Assembly: GCA_030148775.1 (NCBI GenBank)
Contig: JASBST010000067.1
Span: 1 to 47,400, forward strand
DNA length: 47,400 nucleotides
DNA from: Thiogranum sp.
GTDB taxonomy: Bacteria > Pseudomonadota > Gammaproteobacteria > DSM-19610
Direction: 5' to 3'
In this document: positions 27,526 to 35,941 of the stretch, one piece after another
Layout of the letters: each line of letters starts with the position of its first letter
Numbering within the stretch: position 1 is the first letter of the stretch
Translations under genes and position numbers: made by a program
Notes under the pieces: model-generated
Database searches by the model: none
Seen by the model: the letters and a program-made list of their open reading frames with translations, nothing else
What the model was told of the DNA's origin: nothing

Positions 27526-28653
27526 ATGCCAAACATCGCTATTCGCCGGGCCGTGGCCGGCGTGTTGGGCCTCGCAACTTTAGTACCGGCTCATGCCGGC
27601 GTCACTGTCTATGAAAATGGCGAAAAATCGGTGAAATTGGGTGGACGCATCCAGTTGCAGTACCTGCGCACCGACCCCGACAGCGGTCCGGCGACCGATG
27701 AGATGTTTTTCCGCCGCCTGCGCCCCTATATCGAAGGGACACTGCACAAAGACTGGAAGGGAAAATTCCAGATGGACTTCGGCAAAGCCGAGGACGACAA
27801 CGAAGTCGCGGTCAAGGATGCCTACATGCAGTATTCCGGTTTCGAGGGGATGAAGGTCAAACTGGGCAACGCCAATTTTCCATTTTCCCGCGAATTCCTG
27901 ACCTCGTCCAAATATCAGCAGTTCGTTGAACGCACATTCGTCGGCGACCACAACTACGGCACGCCGGACCGCAACCTGGGTCTGCACTTGAGCGGACATA
28001 ACGGCAGCAAGCAATTAACCTGGGGCGCCTCGGTGGCACAGGCTTCCATCGACCCTAATGCCAACCGCGTAGACTTCGACACGCCGGTGAACGCCAACTC
28101 CGATTTCAACGAAGGTTGGATATACGGCGGTCGCGTCGATTACCATCCGTTTGGAAAACTGAAGTTTTCACAGGGGGATTTTTCCGGCGACACCAAGGCG
28201 ACCATCGGCGTGGCCGCGTTCCAGTGGTCTAACGACGGTGACAATGAAGTCAATCCCGCCAGTCTGGATAAAGTGACCGGTTATGAAGTCAGTGGCGCTT
28301 TGCGCAGTCACGGTTTTTCTGTCGACGCCGAATACAATCTGTTCCAGGTGGATACGACCGACGGCACCTTCACCGGCGGTCTTTACCAGAACGGCGAAAC
28401 CGAATTGACCAACTGGTCGGTGGAAGGCGGATATATGCTGATCGCGGACCAGTTGGAACTGGTGGCCGGTTACTCCGAGCAGGACGCCGACAACTACGCC
28501 GACGTCTGGGGTCGCACCACCTTCGGCGCCAATTGATTTATTCACAAACACGACGTCAAACTGCAGGCGACCTATCAGATCAACAGCAGCGAATCCGGGG
28601 TCAAGGGCAACGACGCCAACGAGCTGTTCGTACAGGCCCAGTACGTCTTCTAG
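27526..28653 (+). pseudogene. Phosphate-selective porin O/P family protein, interrupted by in-frame TGA
   Basis: An outer-membrane beta-barrel of the OprO/OprP family that passes phosphate or polyphosphate anions. The ATG at 27526 follows AGGAGAG and starts a signal peptide ending VPAHA. The mature N-terminus VTVYENGEKSVKLGGRIQL and the RRLRPYIEGTLHKDWKGKF strand pair are typical. At codon 337 (28534-28536) TGA follows TTFGAN. The frame then continues FIHKHDVKLQATYQ to the proper porin end ELFVQAQYVF and a TAG at 28651. A barrel needs its last strand and C-terminal Phe, so the shorter product should not assemble. TGG (GANWF) is the likely ancestral codon. The final TAG overlaps the nasA stop (CTAG). 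Confidence 0.88.
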
Positions 28654-31379
28654 ACCTCTGTCGGGGAGACGGCGATGTTCGGGCGGGCAGGGATGCCCGC
28701 TACTGTCTCCGTTTCACGGCTTTCCCTCAGCAACGCTTCAAGCTCGGGTACGCAGGAGCCACAGTTAGTCCCCGCTTGCAGACATTCCCCGATCTCTTGC
28801 GTACTGCACAAAGCGCGGGTCCGAATGGCATCGCGCAGCGTATTCACGCCAACGGAGAAACAGGCGCACACGGTGCGACCGCCGTCCTCCATATCCGATG
28901 CCGGTTTACCGCTGAGCAGACCGGAACGCTCGGCTTCGTCCAGCTGCTGTCGAGCGAACATGTGCGCCAGCCAGTCCCGCGCGGGTAATGTCGGCTGCGG
29001 ATCGACGAACAAACAACTTTCCAGTCTGCCGTCGACCACCCTGGCGGCTCGATAACGTCCGGCCGCGGCATCGTGATATTCCACCCATTGCGCCGGTCCG
29101 CCCTCGCCGCACAGCCACTGGCGCGCGTGAACCGTCCAGTCCGCCGGAACCTCGTCAGCGGCGATCTCGTAGCGCCAAAGGCCGTCACCACGGGCGCATG
29201 CCCAGTACGTCAGTGGACCCGGATCGAGTCGTCGTCGCGACATCATAAAACCGTGCCAGGCCGGTGTGTAAACGGATAAGCTTACCGGCGTATGCTTGAA
29301 CTCCGGCTGACCGGAGACCGGGTCGGTGGCCGGATTAACCAGACAGTCGACGCCGGGACTGCTGGAGAACTGCCGGTTCCAGTGCATGGGGATAAAAACG
29401 CTGCCGATTCGCTGCTCGGCGCTTATCTGCGCCCGCACAATGAGCTCGCCCCAACGACTGGCGACCCTGACCAGACCCTGCGGTTCTATGCCGGCGGCCG
29501 TCGCGTCCTGCGGATGAACCTGCGCGTAAGGCTCCACCACATGGCTCGACAGTCGCGGCGACGTTCCCGTGCGGGTCATGGTATGCCAGTGATCGCGCAC
29601 CCGGCCGCTGTTCAACACCAGCGGGTAAGCAGCGCTCACCGGGTTCGCCGGTCGGCGCGCGCCGACGGCGATAAAGCGCGCCTTGCGTTCGGGCGTGAAA
29701 AAAACACCATCGGCGAACAACCGTGCAGTGCCTCGCGCCGCCGAAGTCAGCGGCCACTGCACCGGCTGCAACTGGGCGTAGTCGCTGTCACTGAGCCGGG
29801 CCAGGGGACTGATATCGAAATCACGCCCGCCGCCATTCTCGAACCCCGACAGGGCGGCGTGCTCGCGCCAGATGTCGGCGCTGTTGCGGTAGCTGAAGCC
29901 GGCGGCGTAACCCATGCGTTGCGCTACTTGCGCAATAATCCACCAATCAGGTCGGGCCTCGCCGCGTGGCGGAAGAAAAGCGCGTTGGCGCGAAATACGG
30001 CGCTCGGAATTGGTGACAGTGCCTTCTTTCTCACCCCAGCCCTGAGCCGGCAGCAACACGTGGGCATATTGGTTGGTGTCGGTACGCTCGACGCAATCGG
30101 AAACGACCACCAGATCACAGCCAGCCAACGCGCGCCGCACACGGTTGCTGTCGGGAAGGCTGACGGCGGGATTGGTCGCCATGATCCATACGGCTTTGAC
30201 ATCGCCCGACTCGATGGCACGAAACAGGTCGAACGCCTTGAGCCCCTCGCGCGCAGCGATTCGGGGTGACTGCCAGAAACGCTGCACCCGTTGCCGGTCT
30301 GAGCTGTTGGCGATCTCCATATGCGCCGCCAGCTGATTGGCCAGTCCTCCGACCTCGCGTCCGCCCATTGCATTGGGCTGCCCGGTGAGCGAGAACGGCC
30401 CCATACCGGGGCGACCGATGCGGCCGGTCAGCAAATGGCAGTTGATCAGGCTGTTGACTTTATCGGTGCCGTAAGACGATTGGTTCACCCCCTGGGAGAA
30501 GACACTGACGACCCTTTCGGTGCGTGCAAACAGGCGGTAGAACTCCAGCAGTCGATCCTCGTCGAGGCCGCAGCGCGCGGCCACGGAGATGGCATCCGCC
30601 CCGCTCTCGCGCGCCTGATCTAGCGCGTCCTCCAGGCCCTGTGTACAGTTGGCGACGAACTGCTCGTGGGTTTCACCGTTGTCGCGCAGATAGAGCAGAA
30701 GGCCATTGAACAAATCGGTATCGCTACCTGGGGCTATCGGCAAATGCAGATCGGCAATATCGCAACTCGGGGTGATCCGCGGATCTATCACTACGACGCG
30801 CATGTCGGGATGCGTTTGTTTGGCATTACGGATACGCTGGAACAACACCGGGTGGCACCAGGCGGTGTTGGAACCCGCGAGCACAATCAGTTTGGCCCTT
30901 TCCAGATCCTCATAGCAGCAGGGCACCGAGTCGGCGCCGAAAGCCCGCTTGTAACCGGCCACGGCCGAAGACATGCACAATCTGGAGTTGGTGTCGATAT
31001 TGGCCGCGCCGATGTAGCCCTTCATCAGCTTGTTGGCGACGTAATAATCCTCGGTCAGCAGTTGACCCGAGACATAAAAAGCGACCGCCTCCGGGCCATG
31101 CCGCTCGATAATACGGCTGAATTCAGTGGCGACGTGATCGAGCGCGCGCGTCCAATCGACCGTCTCGCCACCCACCCGCGGCCGGAGCAGCCGATTGTCG
31201 TCGTCCAGCGTTTCGGCCAGCGCCGCGCCCTTGGAGCACAAACGACCGAAATTGGCGGGATGGTCGGGGTCACCGCGCACCGTGACCTGCGCCTGAGGGT
31301 CGACACCGACCAGCACACCGCAACCGACGCCGCAATACGGGCAGGTGGTTTTGACTTCGCGGCTGGCGTTGACTGACAT
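28650..31379 (-). CDS. nasA: Assimilatory nitrate reductase, catalytic subunit
   Basis: Cytoplasmic molybdopterin enzyme that reduces nitrate to nitrite. The 909-residue chain has the [4Fe-4S] site C13, C16, C20, C48 (TTCPYCGVGC ... RLCSKG). The molybdopterin oxidoreductase domain includes SRLCMSSAVAGYKRAFGAD, with the likely Mo-ligand cysteine, and VFSQGVNQSSYGTDK. The C-terminal molydopterin-binding domain starts near LVLNSGRVRDHWHTMTRTG. A final BFD-like [2Fe-2S] domain at about 830-885 has CACFSVG and NCGSC, as in Klebsiella NasA. No NasB-type reductase subunit or nitrate transporter is in the window. It is third in the nirB-nirD-nasA order. Confidence 0.95.
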   Translation of the reverse strand: MSVNASREVKTTCPYCGVGCGVLVGVDPQAQVTVRGDPDHPANFGRLCSKGAALAETLDDDNRLLRPRVGGETVDWTRALDHVATEFSRIIERHGPEAVAFYVSGQLLTEDYYVANKLMKGYIGAANIDTNSRLCMSSAVAGYKRAFGADSVPCCYEDLERAKLIVLAGSNTAWCHPVLFQRIRNAKQTHPDMRVVVIDPRITPSCDIADLHLPIAPGSDTDLFNGLLLYLRDNGETHEQFVANCTQGLEDALDQARESGADAISVAARCGLDEDRLLEFYRLFARTERVVSVFSQGVNQSSYGTDKVNSLINCHLLTGRIGRPGMGPFSLTGQPNAMGGREVGGLANQLAAHMEIANSSDRQRVQRFWQSPRIAAREGLKAFDLFRAIESGDVKAVWIMATNPAVSLPDSNRVRRALAGCDLVVVSDCVERTDTNQYAHVLLPAQGWGEKEGTVTNSERRISRQRAFLPPRGEARPDWWIIAQVAQRMGYAAGFSYRNSADIWREHAALSGFENGGGRDFDISPLARLSDSDYAQLQPVQWPLTSAARGTARLFADGVFFTPERKARFIAVGARRPANPVSAAYPLVLNSGRVRDHWHTMTRTGTSPRLSSHVVEPYAQVHPQDATAAGIEPQGLVRVASRWGELIVRAQISAEQRIGSVFIPMHWNRQFSSSPGVDCLVNPATDPVSGQPEFKHTPVSLSVYTPAWHGFMMSRRRLDPGPLTYWACARGDGLWRYEIAADEVPADWTVHARQWLCGEGGPAQWVEYHDAAAGRYRAARVVDGRLESCLFVDPQPTLPARDWLAHMFARQQLDEAERSGLLSGKPASDMEDGGRTVCACFSVGVNTLRDAIRTRALCSTQEIGECLQAGTNCGSCVPELEALLRESRETETVAGIPARPNIAVSPTEV

Positions 31380-31479
31380 GCTTGTCTTCTACACAACTGG
31401 ACGGCTTAGAATATCACCGCGGGCCACGGCGGGCCGCGCAGACGACGCTACGTTTTGGCGCGACTGCGCGCACCGATCC

Positions 31480-31517
31480 GCGGCGTACCGGGTCATCTGT
31501 TAGCACCGGTACGCCGC
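31480..31517 (-). repeat. Perfect 12-bp inverted repeat between nirD and nasA
   Basis: GCGGCGTACCGG (31480-31491) and CCGGTACGCCGC (31506-31517) are perfect inverse complements with a 14-base loop. The hairpin begins 17 bases after the nirD stop in the direction of transcription. No T-run follows, so it is not a standard intrinsic terminator. An mRNA processing or stability element, a partial attenuator or a protein-binding site are possible. Confidence 0.75.
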
Positions 31518-31533
31518 GCGACCCCGGCGGGGA

Positions 31534-31899
31534 TCACCGATCCGGACAGCCCTCATCGGCGGCCAGCGACAAGTGAACCACGCCGTCGTCCACTTTGACC
31601 GGAAAGCGCGCCGCGCAACCCTCATCGGGTGCGACGGCAAGCCCGGTGTCCAGATGAATTTTCCAGTCGTGCAAGGGACAGGTGACGCGGCGGCCATGCA
31701 CAATGCCCTGTGACAAGGGCCCGCCCTTGTGCGGGCATTTGTCGCGTAAGGCGAAGATTTCGTCGTCGGCGTTACGAAACACCGCGATATCGCCCGCGGG
31801 CGTTCGCACCACGCGGGCCCCCAGGGATGGAATTTCCTCGATTCGGCCCACTTCGAGCCAGCCTTCGGTATCGGTCACCCGTTGTTGTGCTTGATTCAT
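31534..31899 (-). CDS. nirD: Nitrite reductase small subunit
   Basis: Rieske-fold partner of NirB in the NADH-dependent siroheme nitrite reductase. The 121-residue chain keeps both metal-ligand motifs, DKCPHKGGPLSQG and TCPLHDWKIHLDTG, with the Cys-His pairs of a [2Fe-2S] Rieske centre. Some NirD proteins (for example from E. coli) lack these ligands, so this is the cluster-bearing type. It starts 19 bases after the nirB stop and is followed by the 12-bp hairpin before nasA. Confidence 0.95.
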   Translation of the reverse strand: MNQAQQRVTDTEGWLEVGRIEEIPSLGARVVRTPAGDIAVFRNADDEIFALRDKCPHKGGPLSQGIVHGRRVTCPLHDWKIHLDTGLAVAPDEGCAARFPVKVDDGVVHLSLAADEGCPDR

Positions 31900-31918
31900 G
31901 ATAAAACGTTATATCCCT

Positions 31919-34354
31919 TTAGCTGACTTGCTTGATCGGCACGAATTCATGCGCTTCGGCGCCTTTCGCCCGCGCCGCCCAGGGGTCGTCCTGGGCAAAC
32001 TGCTGCGCATAGTGGAAACGTTGCGTCAGCGCCTCGCGACTGGCGCTGTCTTCCACGATCTTGGCTTTGACGTAACTGAGACCGACCCGTTCGATCCAGG
32101 GGGCGGTACGTTCCAGATAGTGCGCCTCCTCCCGATACAGCTGCATGAACGCGGCACAGTAATCGAGTACCTGCTGGGGCGTTTCCACGTGGCACAACAG
32201 ATCGGTGGCGCGTACTTTCACGCCGCCGTTGCCGCCTACGTGCAGCTCGTAGCCCGAATCCACGCAGACGACGCCGAAATCCTTGATCGTGGCCTCGGCG
32301 CAGTTGCGCGGACAACCCGAGGCCGCCATTTTGAATTTGTGCGGTGTCCACGACCCCCAGGTCATCTTTTCCAGATCGATCCCCAGCGCTGTAGAGTCCT
32401 GGGTTCCAAAACGGCACCACTCGCGACCGACGCAGGTTTTCACCGTGCGCAACGCCTTGCCATAGGCGTGCCCGGAGACCAGGCCGGCCTGAGTCAGGTC
32501 TCCCCAGATCTGCGGCAGCTGTTCCTTGGTCAGGCCGTAGAGCGCCAGTCGCTGGCCACCGGTGACATGTACCATGCGCACGCTGTATTTTTCCGCCACG
32601 TCGGCGATAGCGCGCAACTCCTGCGGTGTCGTCCCGCCGCCCCACATCCTCGGAATCACCGAATAGGTGGCGTCTTTCTGGATATTGGCATGAGCACGCT
32701 CATTGATGAATCGCGACTGGCTGTCGTCCTGGTACTCGCCCGGCCACTGACAGAGCAGATAGTAGTTCAGTGCCGGCCGGCACTTGGAGCAGCCATCGGG
32801 CGTTTTCCACTCGAAGTAAGTCCGCACTGCGGACATGTGCTTGAGTTCGTGGTCGCGAATGCCGGTACGGATTTCGTCGTGCGTGAAATCGGTGCAAGGA
32901 CAAAGCGGCTTTTTTGCCGGCGATTGCGAATAGTCTCCGCCGACGGTATGCGCAAGCAATGCTTCCACCAACCCGGTGCAGGAACCACAGGAACTCGATG
33001 CCTTGGTATGCGCGCGCACGTCGTCGAGCGTGAACAGATTCTTTTGCGTGATCGCTTCAACGATCTCGCCCTTGCACACGCCGTTGCAGCCACAAATTTC
33101 GGACGAATCGGCCATCGCCGCGACACGGTTGTCATCGCCGTGTCCGGAATCCCCCAAGTGGGCCTGGCCGAACAGCAGGCTGTCGCGAAAATCGGAGATA
33201 TCGGTGCGGTCGCGCATCAACTCGAAGTACCAGGTCCCGTCGATGGTGTCGCCGTACATCACCGCGCCCTGGATGCGGTTATCCTTGAGCACCACTTTCT
33301 TGTACAACCCGCGGCCCGGATCCTGCAATACCAACGATTCGGTGTGTTCATCGCCGATAAAATCGCCGGCGGAAAACAGATCGATTCCGGTCACCTTGAG
33401 TTTGGTCGACGTCACCGAGCCCTCATAGCGGGCGATGCCGATGTGCGCGAGGTGGTTGGCACAGACCTTGGCCTGTTCGAACAACGGCGCCACCAGACCA
33501 TAGGTCTGCCCGCGGTGCTGAACGCATTCGCCGACAGCATAGATGCGCGGATCGAACGTCTGCATGGTGTCGTTCACCACGACCCCGCGTTCGCAGTGCA
33601 AGCCGATTTTTTCAGCCAGCTGAAAATTGGCGCGTATACCCACCGCCATCACCACCAGCTCGGCGGGCACTTCCAATCCGTCTTTAAAACGCACGCCCTG
33701 GACCTGTCCGGCGCCCAGAATCGCCTCGGTCTGAGCCTGCATGAGAAATTTAAGACCCTTGGCCTCCAACGACGTCCGTAGCAACTCAGCCGCGGGCTTA
33801 TCCAACTGCCGCTCCATGAGACTGTCCATCAGATGCACCACGGTCACATCCATGCCCTGCTTGTTCAGGCCGTTGGCGGCCTCCAGTCCCAGCAAACCGC
33901 CACCGATGACAACCGCACGGCCGCCGGGCCGGCCGGCCGCGTGCAACATGGCGTCAACATCGGCGATATCGCGAAAGCTGATGACACCTTTGAGTTCGCT
34001 GCCGGGAACGGGTATCACAAACGGGTAGGAGCCTGTGGCGATAATCAGGCGGTCGTAGTGTGCGGAAACATCGCCGGCATGCACGACGCGGCGCGCCCGA
34101 TCCACCGTTTCCACCCATTTGCCTTTGTGCAGTGTGACGCCGTTGTCCGCGTACCACTGATCATCGTTCAACATGATCTGATCGATGGTTTTTTCACCGG
34201 CCAGTACCGGGGAAAGCATGATCCGGTTGTAGTTGCTGTAGGGTTCGCCACCGAACACGGTGATGTCGTACTGCTCCGGCGCCAGTTTCAGCAGCTCTTC
34301 CAGCGTACGCACCCCCGCCATTCCATTTCCGATCAAAACGAGCTTTTCTTTCAT
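31919..34354 (-). CDS. nirB: NADH-dependent nitrite reductase large subunit
   Basis: Reduces nitrite to ammonium in the cytoplasm with electrons from NADH through FAD, Fe-S and siroheme. The start at 34354 (MKEKLVLIGNGMAGVRTLE) gives 811 residues and is preceded by GGAAGAAG. An upstream ATG at 34396 would lie inside the predicted promoter. FAD motif: LIGNGMAG; NAD motif: VVIGGGLLGLEAANGL. The BFD-like [2Fe-2S] site has CGCNGVCKG and SSCGSCTGLVEALL. Siroheme/[4Fe-4S] ligands are CVGREWC and GCPRNCAEA. The set is complete. It heads the nirB-nirD-nasA operon. Confidence 0.97.
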   Translation of the reverse strand: MKEKLVLIGNGMAGVRTLEELLKLAPEQYDITVFGGEPYSNYNRIMLSPVLAGEKTIDQIMLNDDQWYADNGVTLHKGKWVETVDRARRVVHAGDVSAHYDRLIIATGSYPFVIPVPGSELKGVISFRDIADVDAMLHAAGRPGGRAVVIGGGLLGLEAANGLNKQGMDVTVVHLMDSLMERQLDKPAAELLRTSLEAKGLKFLMQAQTEAILGAGQVQGVRFKDGLEVPAELVVMAVGIRANFQLAEKIGLHCERGVVVNDTMQTFDPRIYAVGECVQHRGQTYGLVAPLFEQAKVCANHLAHIGIARYEGSVTSTKLKVTGIDLFSAGDFIGDEHTESLVLQDPGRGLYKKVVLKDNRIQGAVMYGDTIDGTWYFELMRDRTDISDFRDSLLFGQAHLGDSGHGDDNRVAAMADSSEICGCNGVCKGEIVEAITQKNLFTLDDVRAHTKASSSCGSCTGLVEALLAHTVGGDYSQSPAKKPLCPCTDFTHDEIRTGIRDHELKHMSAVRTYFEWKTPDGCSKCRPALNYYLLCQWPGEYQDDSQSRFINERAHANIQKDATYSVIPRMWGGGTTPQELRAIADVAEKYSVRMVHVTGGQRLALYGLTKEQLPQIWGDLTQAGLVSGHAYGKALRTVKTCVGREWCRFGTQDSTALGIDLEKMTWGSWTPHKFKMAASGCPRNCAEATIKDFGVVCVDSGYELHVGGNGGVKVRATDLLCHVETPQQVLDYCAAFMQLYREEAHYLERTAPWIERVGLSYVKAKIVEDSASREALTQRFHYAQQFAQDDPWAARAKGAEAHEFVPIKQVS

Positions 34355-34390
34355 GACTTCTTCCGTTCCATTACCTGCATGCAGGGGGGG

Positions 34391-34407
34391 AAGCAACGAA
34401 TATGCCA
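34391..34407 (-). promoter_or_regulatory. Sigma-54 promoter of nirBD-nasA
   Basis: On the minus strand TGGCATATTCGTTGCT matches TGGCACG-N4-TTGCW with perfect -24/-12 spacing and an intact TTGCT. Transcription would start near 34381, about 27 bases before the nirB ATG. A 12-bp palindrome (CCTGCATGCAGG, 34374-34385) overlaps the predicted start point; its role is unknown. Confidence 0.7.
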
Positions 34408-34468
34408 GACACTCTAGAACTTTATTTCCACTTTATTTACATAAAGTTGCAGCAAAGCCGGACGACTA

Positions 34469-34509
34469 CGCACCAAACCGGGACACGCTTTACGCACATG
34501 CACAGTGCA
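34469..34509 (-). promoter_or_regulatory. Two NtrC-type enhancer sites upstream of nirB
   Basis: The proximal site at 34469-34485 is GCACC-N5-GGGAC, a good left half and a partial right half. The distal site at 34493-34509 contains GCAC-N7-GTGC, the core of the NtrC consensus TGCACC-N5-GGTGCA. They lie about 90 to 130 bases upstream of the predicted start, the usual distance for sigma-54 activators. This suggests activation by NtrC under nitrogen limitation. Confidence 0.55.
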
Positions 34510-34823
34510 ACGCCCCCCTGACCCTGGGCAAAAAAAGGGCGAGCGCCTCCCCGCGCCATCGAATTGCACCACCGGCAGACGGCGAAGCACCGGCTCACGG
34601 CGCGCCGGCGGCCGTTGCTCGCACGAGCGCGTGCGCCAGCGGTCGGATGGCGCCGAACGACCAGGTGTCGCGGTGAGAAACGAACTACAACGGTGCCGGC
34701 CCGGCCGCGAACAGCCAAAATAGCGCAGCTTTCAGCCGCGCCCGGTTGCAGATTCCAGCCTCCTGAGACACACTAGACGCGCGGCGCGCAGGTTTCGCGA
34801 CGGGTTGCATCCGGATCGAACGC
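34510..34823. other. Intergenic region between the nir promoter and the second mscS gene
   Basis: The whole gene-free stretch is 34355-34823. Its left part holds the sigma-54 promoter and the NtrC-like sites. In this right part I see no conserved coding frame, RNA gene or convincing promoter for the downstream channel gene. A TTGCAG at about 34745 followed 17 bases later by CACACT is only a weak possibility. Confidence 0.5.
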
Positions 34824-35921
34824 ATGATTGATTGGATCACAGGTTTTTTCAGCGAATATCTTCACCTGGAACTGACCGGCAAGGCGATAGAGCTGTGGCT
34901 GCTGGCGGCTGTCATCAGCGTGGTCGTCTTTTTTGTCGCCAGGCTGGTGATCAGCGTCGTGTGGCGACGCCTGGACAAACTCGCCGAGCGGACCACCACC
35001 CAGATTGACGACGCGGTCGTCTGTTTGCTGAAGCAAACGAAGTGGTGGGCACTGGCGGCGATCGCGCTGGCGGCTGGCAGTCAGGTAGTGGAGCTTTCAG
35101 ACCGCGTCCGCGGGCTCGTCCATACCGCGGTGGTCGTCATACTGCTGCTGCAACTCGGGGTGTGGGCGAACGCCCTGCTCAAATTCACCCTGGAGCACTA
35201 CCGCCAACGTAAAATCAAGCAGGACCCAGGCAGCGTCACCGCCCTGAACGCCATTGGGCTGCTCGCCAGTTCGATGCTGTGGCTCGGTGTCCTGCTGCTC
35301 GCGCTGGATAACCTGGGCTTCAATATCACCGCGCTGATCGCCGGACTGGGCGTCGGCGGTGTCGCCGTGGCACTGGCGGTACAGAACATTCTCGGCGATC
35401 AGTTCGCCTCACTGTCGATTCTCATCGACAAGCCGTTCGTGGTGGGGGACTTTGTCATCGTCGATACTTATATGGGAAGTGTCGAACACGTCGGGTTGAA
35501 AACCACGCGGGTACGCGCCCTGTCCGGCGAACAGTTGGTGTTCTCCAATTCCGACCTGCTGAAGAGCCGCCTGCAGAACTACGGTCGCATGTATGAACGG
35601 CGCGTCGTGATGCAAATCGGCGTGACCTACGATACTTCCAGGGAAAATCTGAAGCGGATCCCCGGCATCCTGAAAGCGGCAATCGAGGCCCAGACGCATA
35701 CCCGTTTCGATCGTTCACACTTCGCCAAGTACGGCGATTTCTCTCTGAACTTCGAAACGGTGTATTACGTCCTGGGCCCGGACTACAACCTTTATATGGA
35801 TATCCAGCAGGCGATCAACCTGTATCTCCACGAACAGTTCGAACAAGCCGGCGTGGAATTCGCCTACCCGACCCAAACCCTGATCCTACACCGCGGACAA
35901 CCGGTGGAATCCAGCGCCTGA
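34824..35921 (+). CDS. MscS-family mechanosensitive channel (larger type)
   Basis: A 365-residue membrane channel. Hydrophobic helices are at about 24-48 (LWLLAAVISVVVFFVARLVI), 73-92, 100-120 and 145-165. The pore helix and beta-domain entry is GLGVGGVAVALAVQNILGD, then FASLSILIDKPFVVGDFVIV. It has extra N-terminal helices compared with the gene at 12320 and a slightly different pore pattern (QNILGD), as in YbdG/YnaI-like channels. The two channels are therefore not recent duplicates. It is divergent from the nirB operon and convergent with the OmpA-domain gene. Confidence 0.92.
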   Translation: MIDWITGFFSEYLHLELTGKAIELWLLAAVISVVVFFVARLVISVVWRRLDKLAERTTTQIDDAVVCLLKQTKWWALAAIALAAGSQVVELSDRVRGLVHTAVVVILLLQLGVWANALLKFTLEHYRQRKIKQDPGSVTALNAIGLLASSMLWLGVLLLALDNLGFNITALIAGLGVGGVAVALAVQNILGDQFASLSILIDKPFVVGDFVIVDTYMGSVEHVGLKTTRVRALSGEQLVFSNSDLLKSRLQNYGRMYERRVVMQIGVTYDTSRENLKRIPGILKAAIEAQTHTRFDRSHFAKYGDFSLNFETVYYVLGPDYNLYMDIQQAINLYLHEQFEQAGVEFAYPTQTLILHRGQPVESSA

Positions 35922-35941
35922 CCGGAAACGAAACGCGGCGA

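Noticed and set aside
28534-28536. Selenocysteine or other programmed recoding of the porin TGA
   Set aside because: O/P porins have no catalytic residue there, the family has no known selenoproteins, and two other genes are broken by different stops. A mutation or error is simpler.
31898-33781. A 627-codon open frame on the plus strand opposite nirB
   Set aside because: nirB is complete with all cofactor motifs on the other strand; the plus frame shows no family-like sequence.
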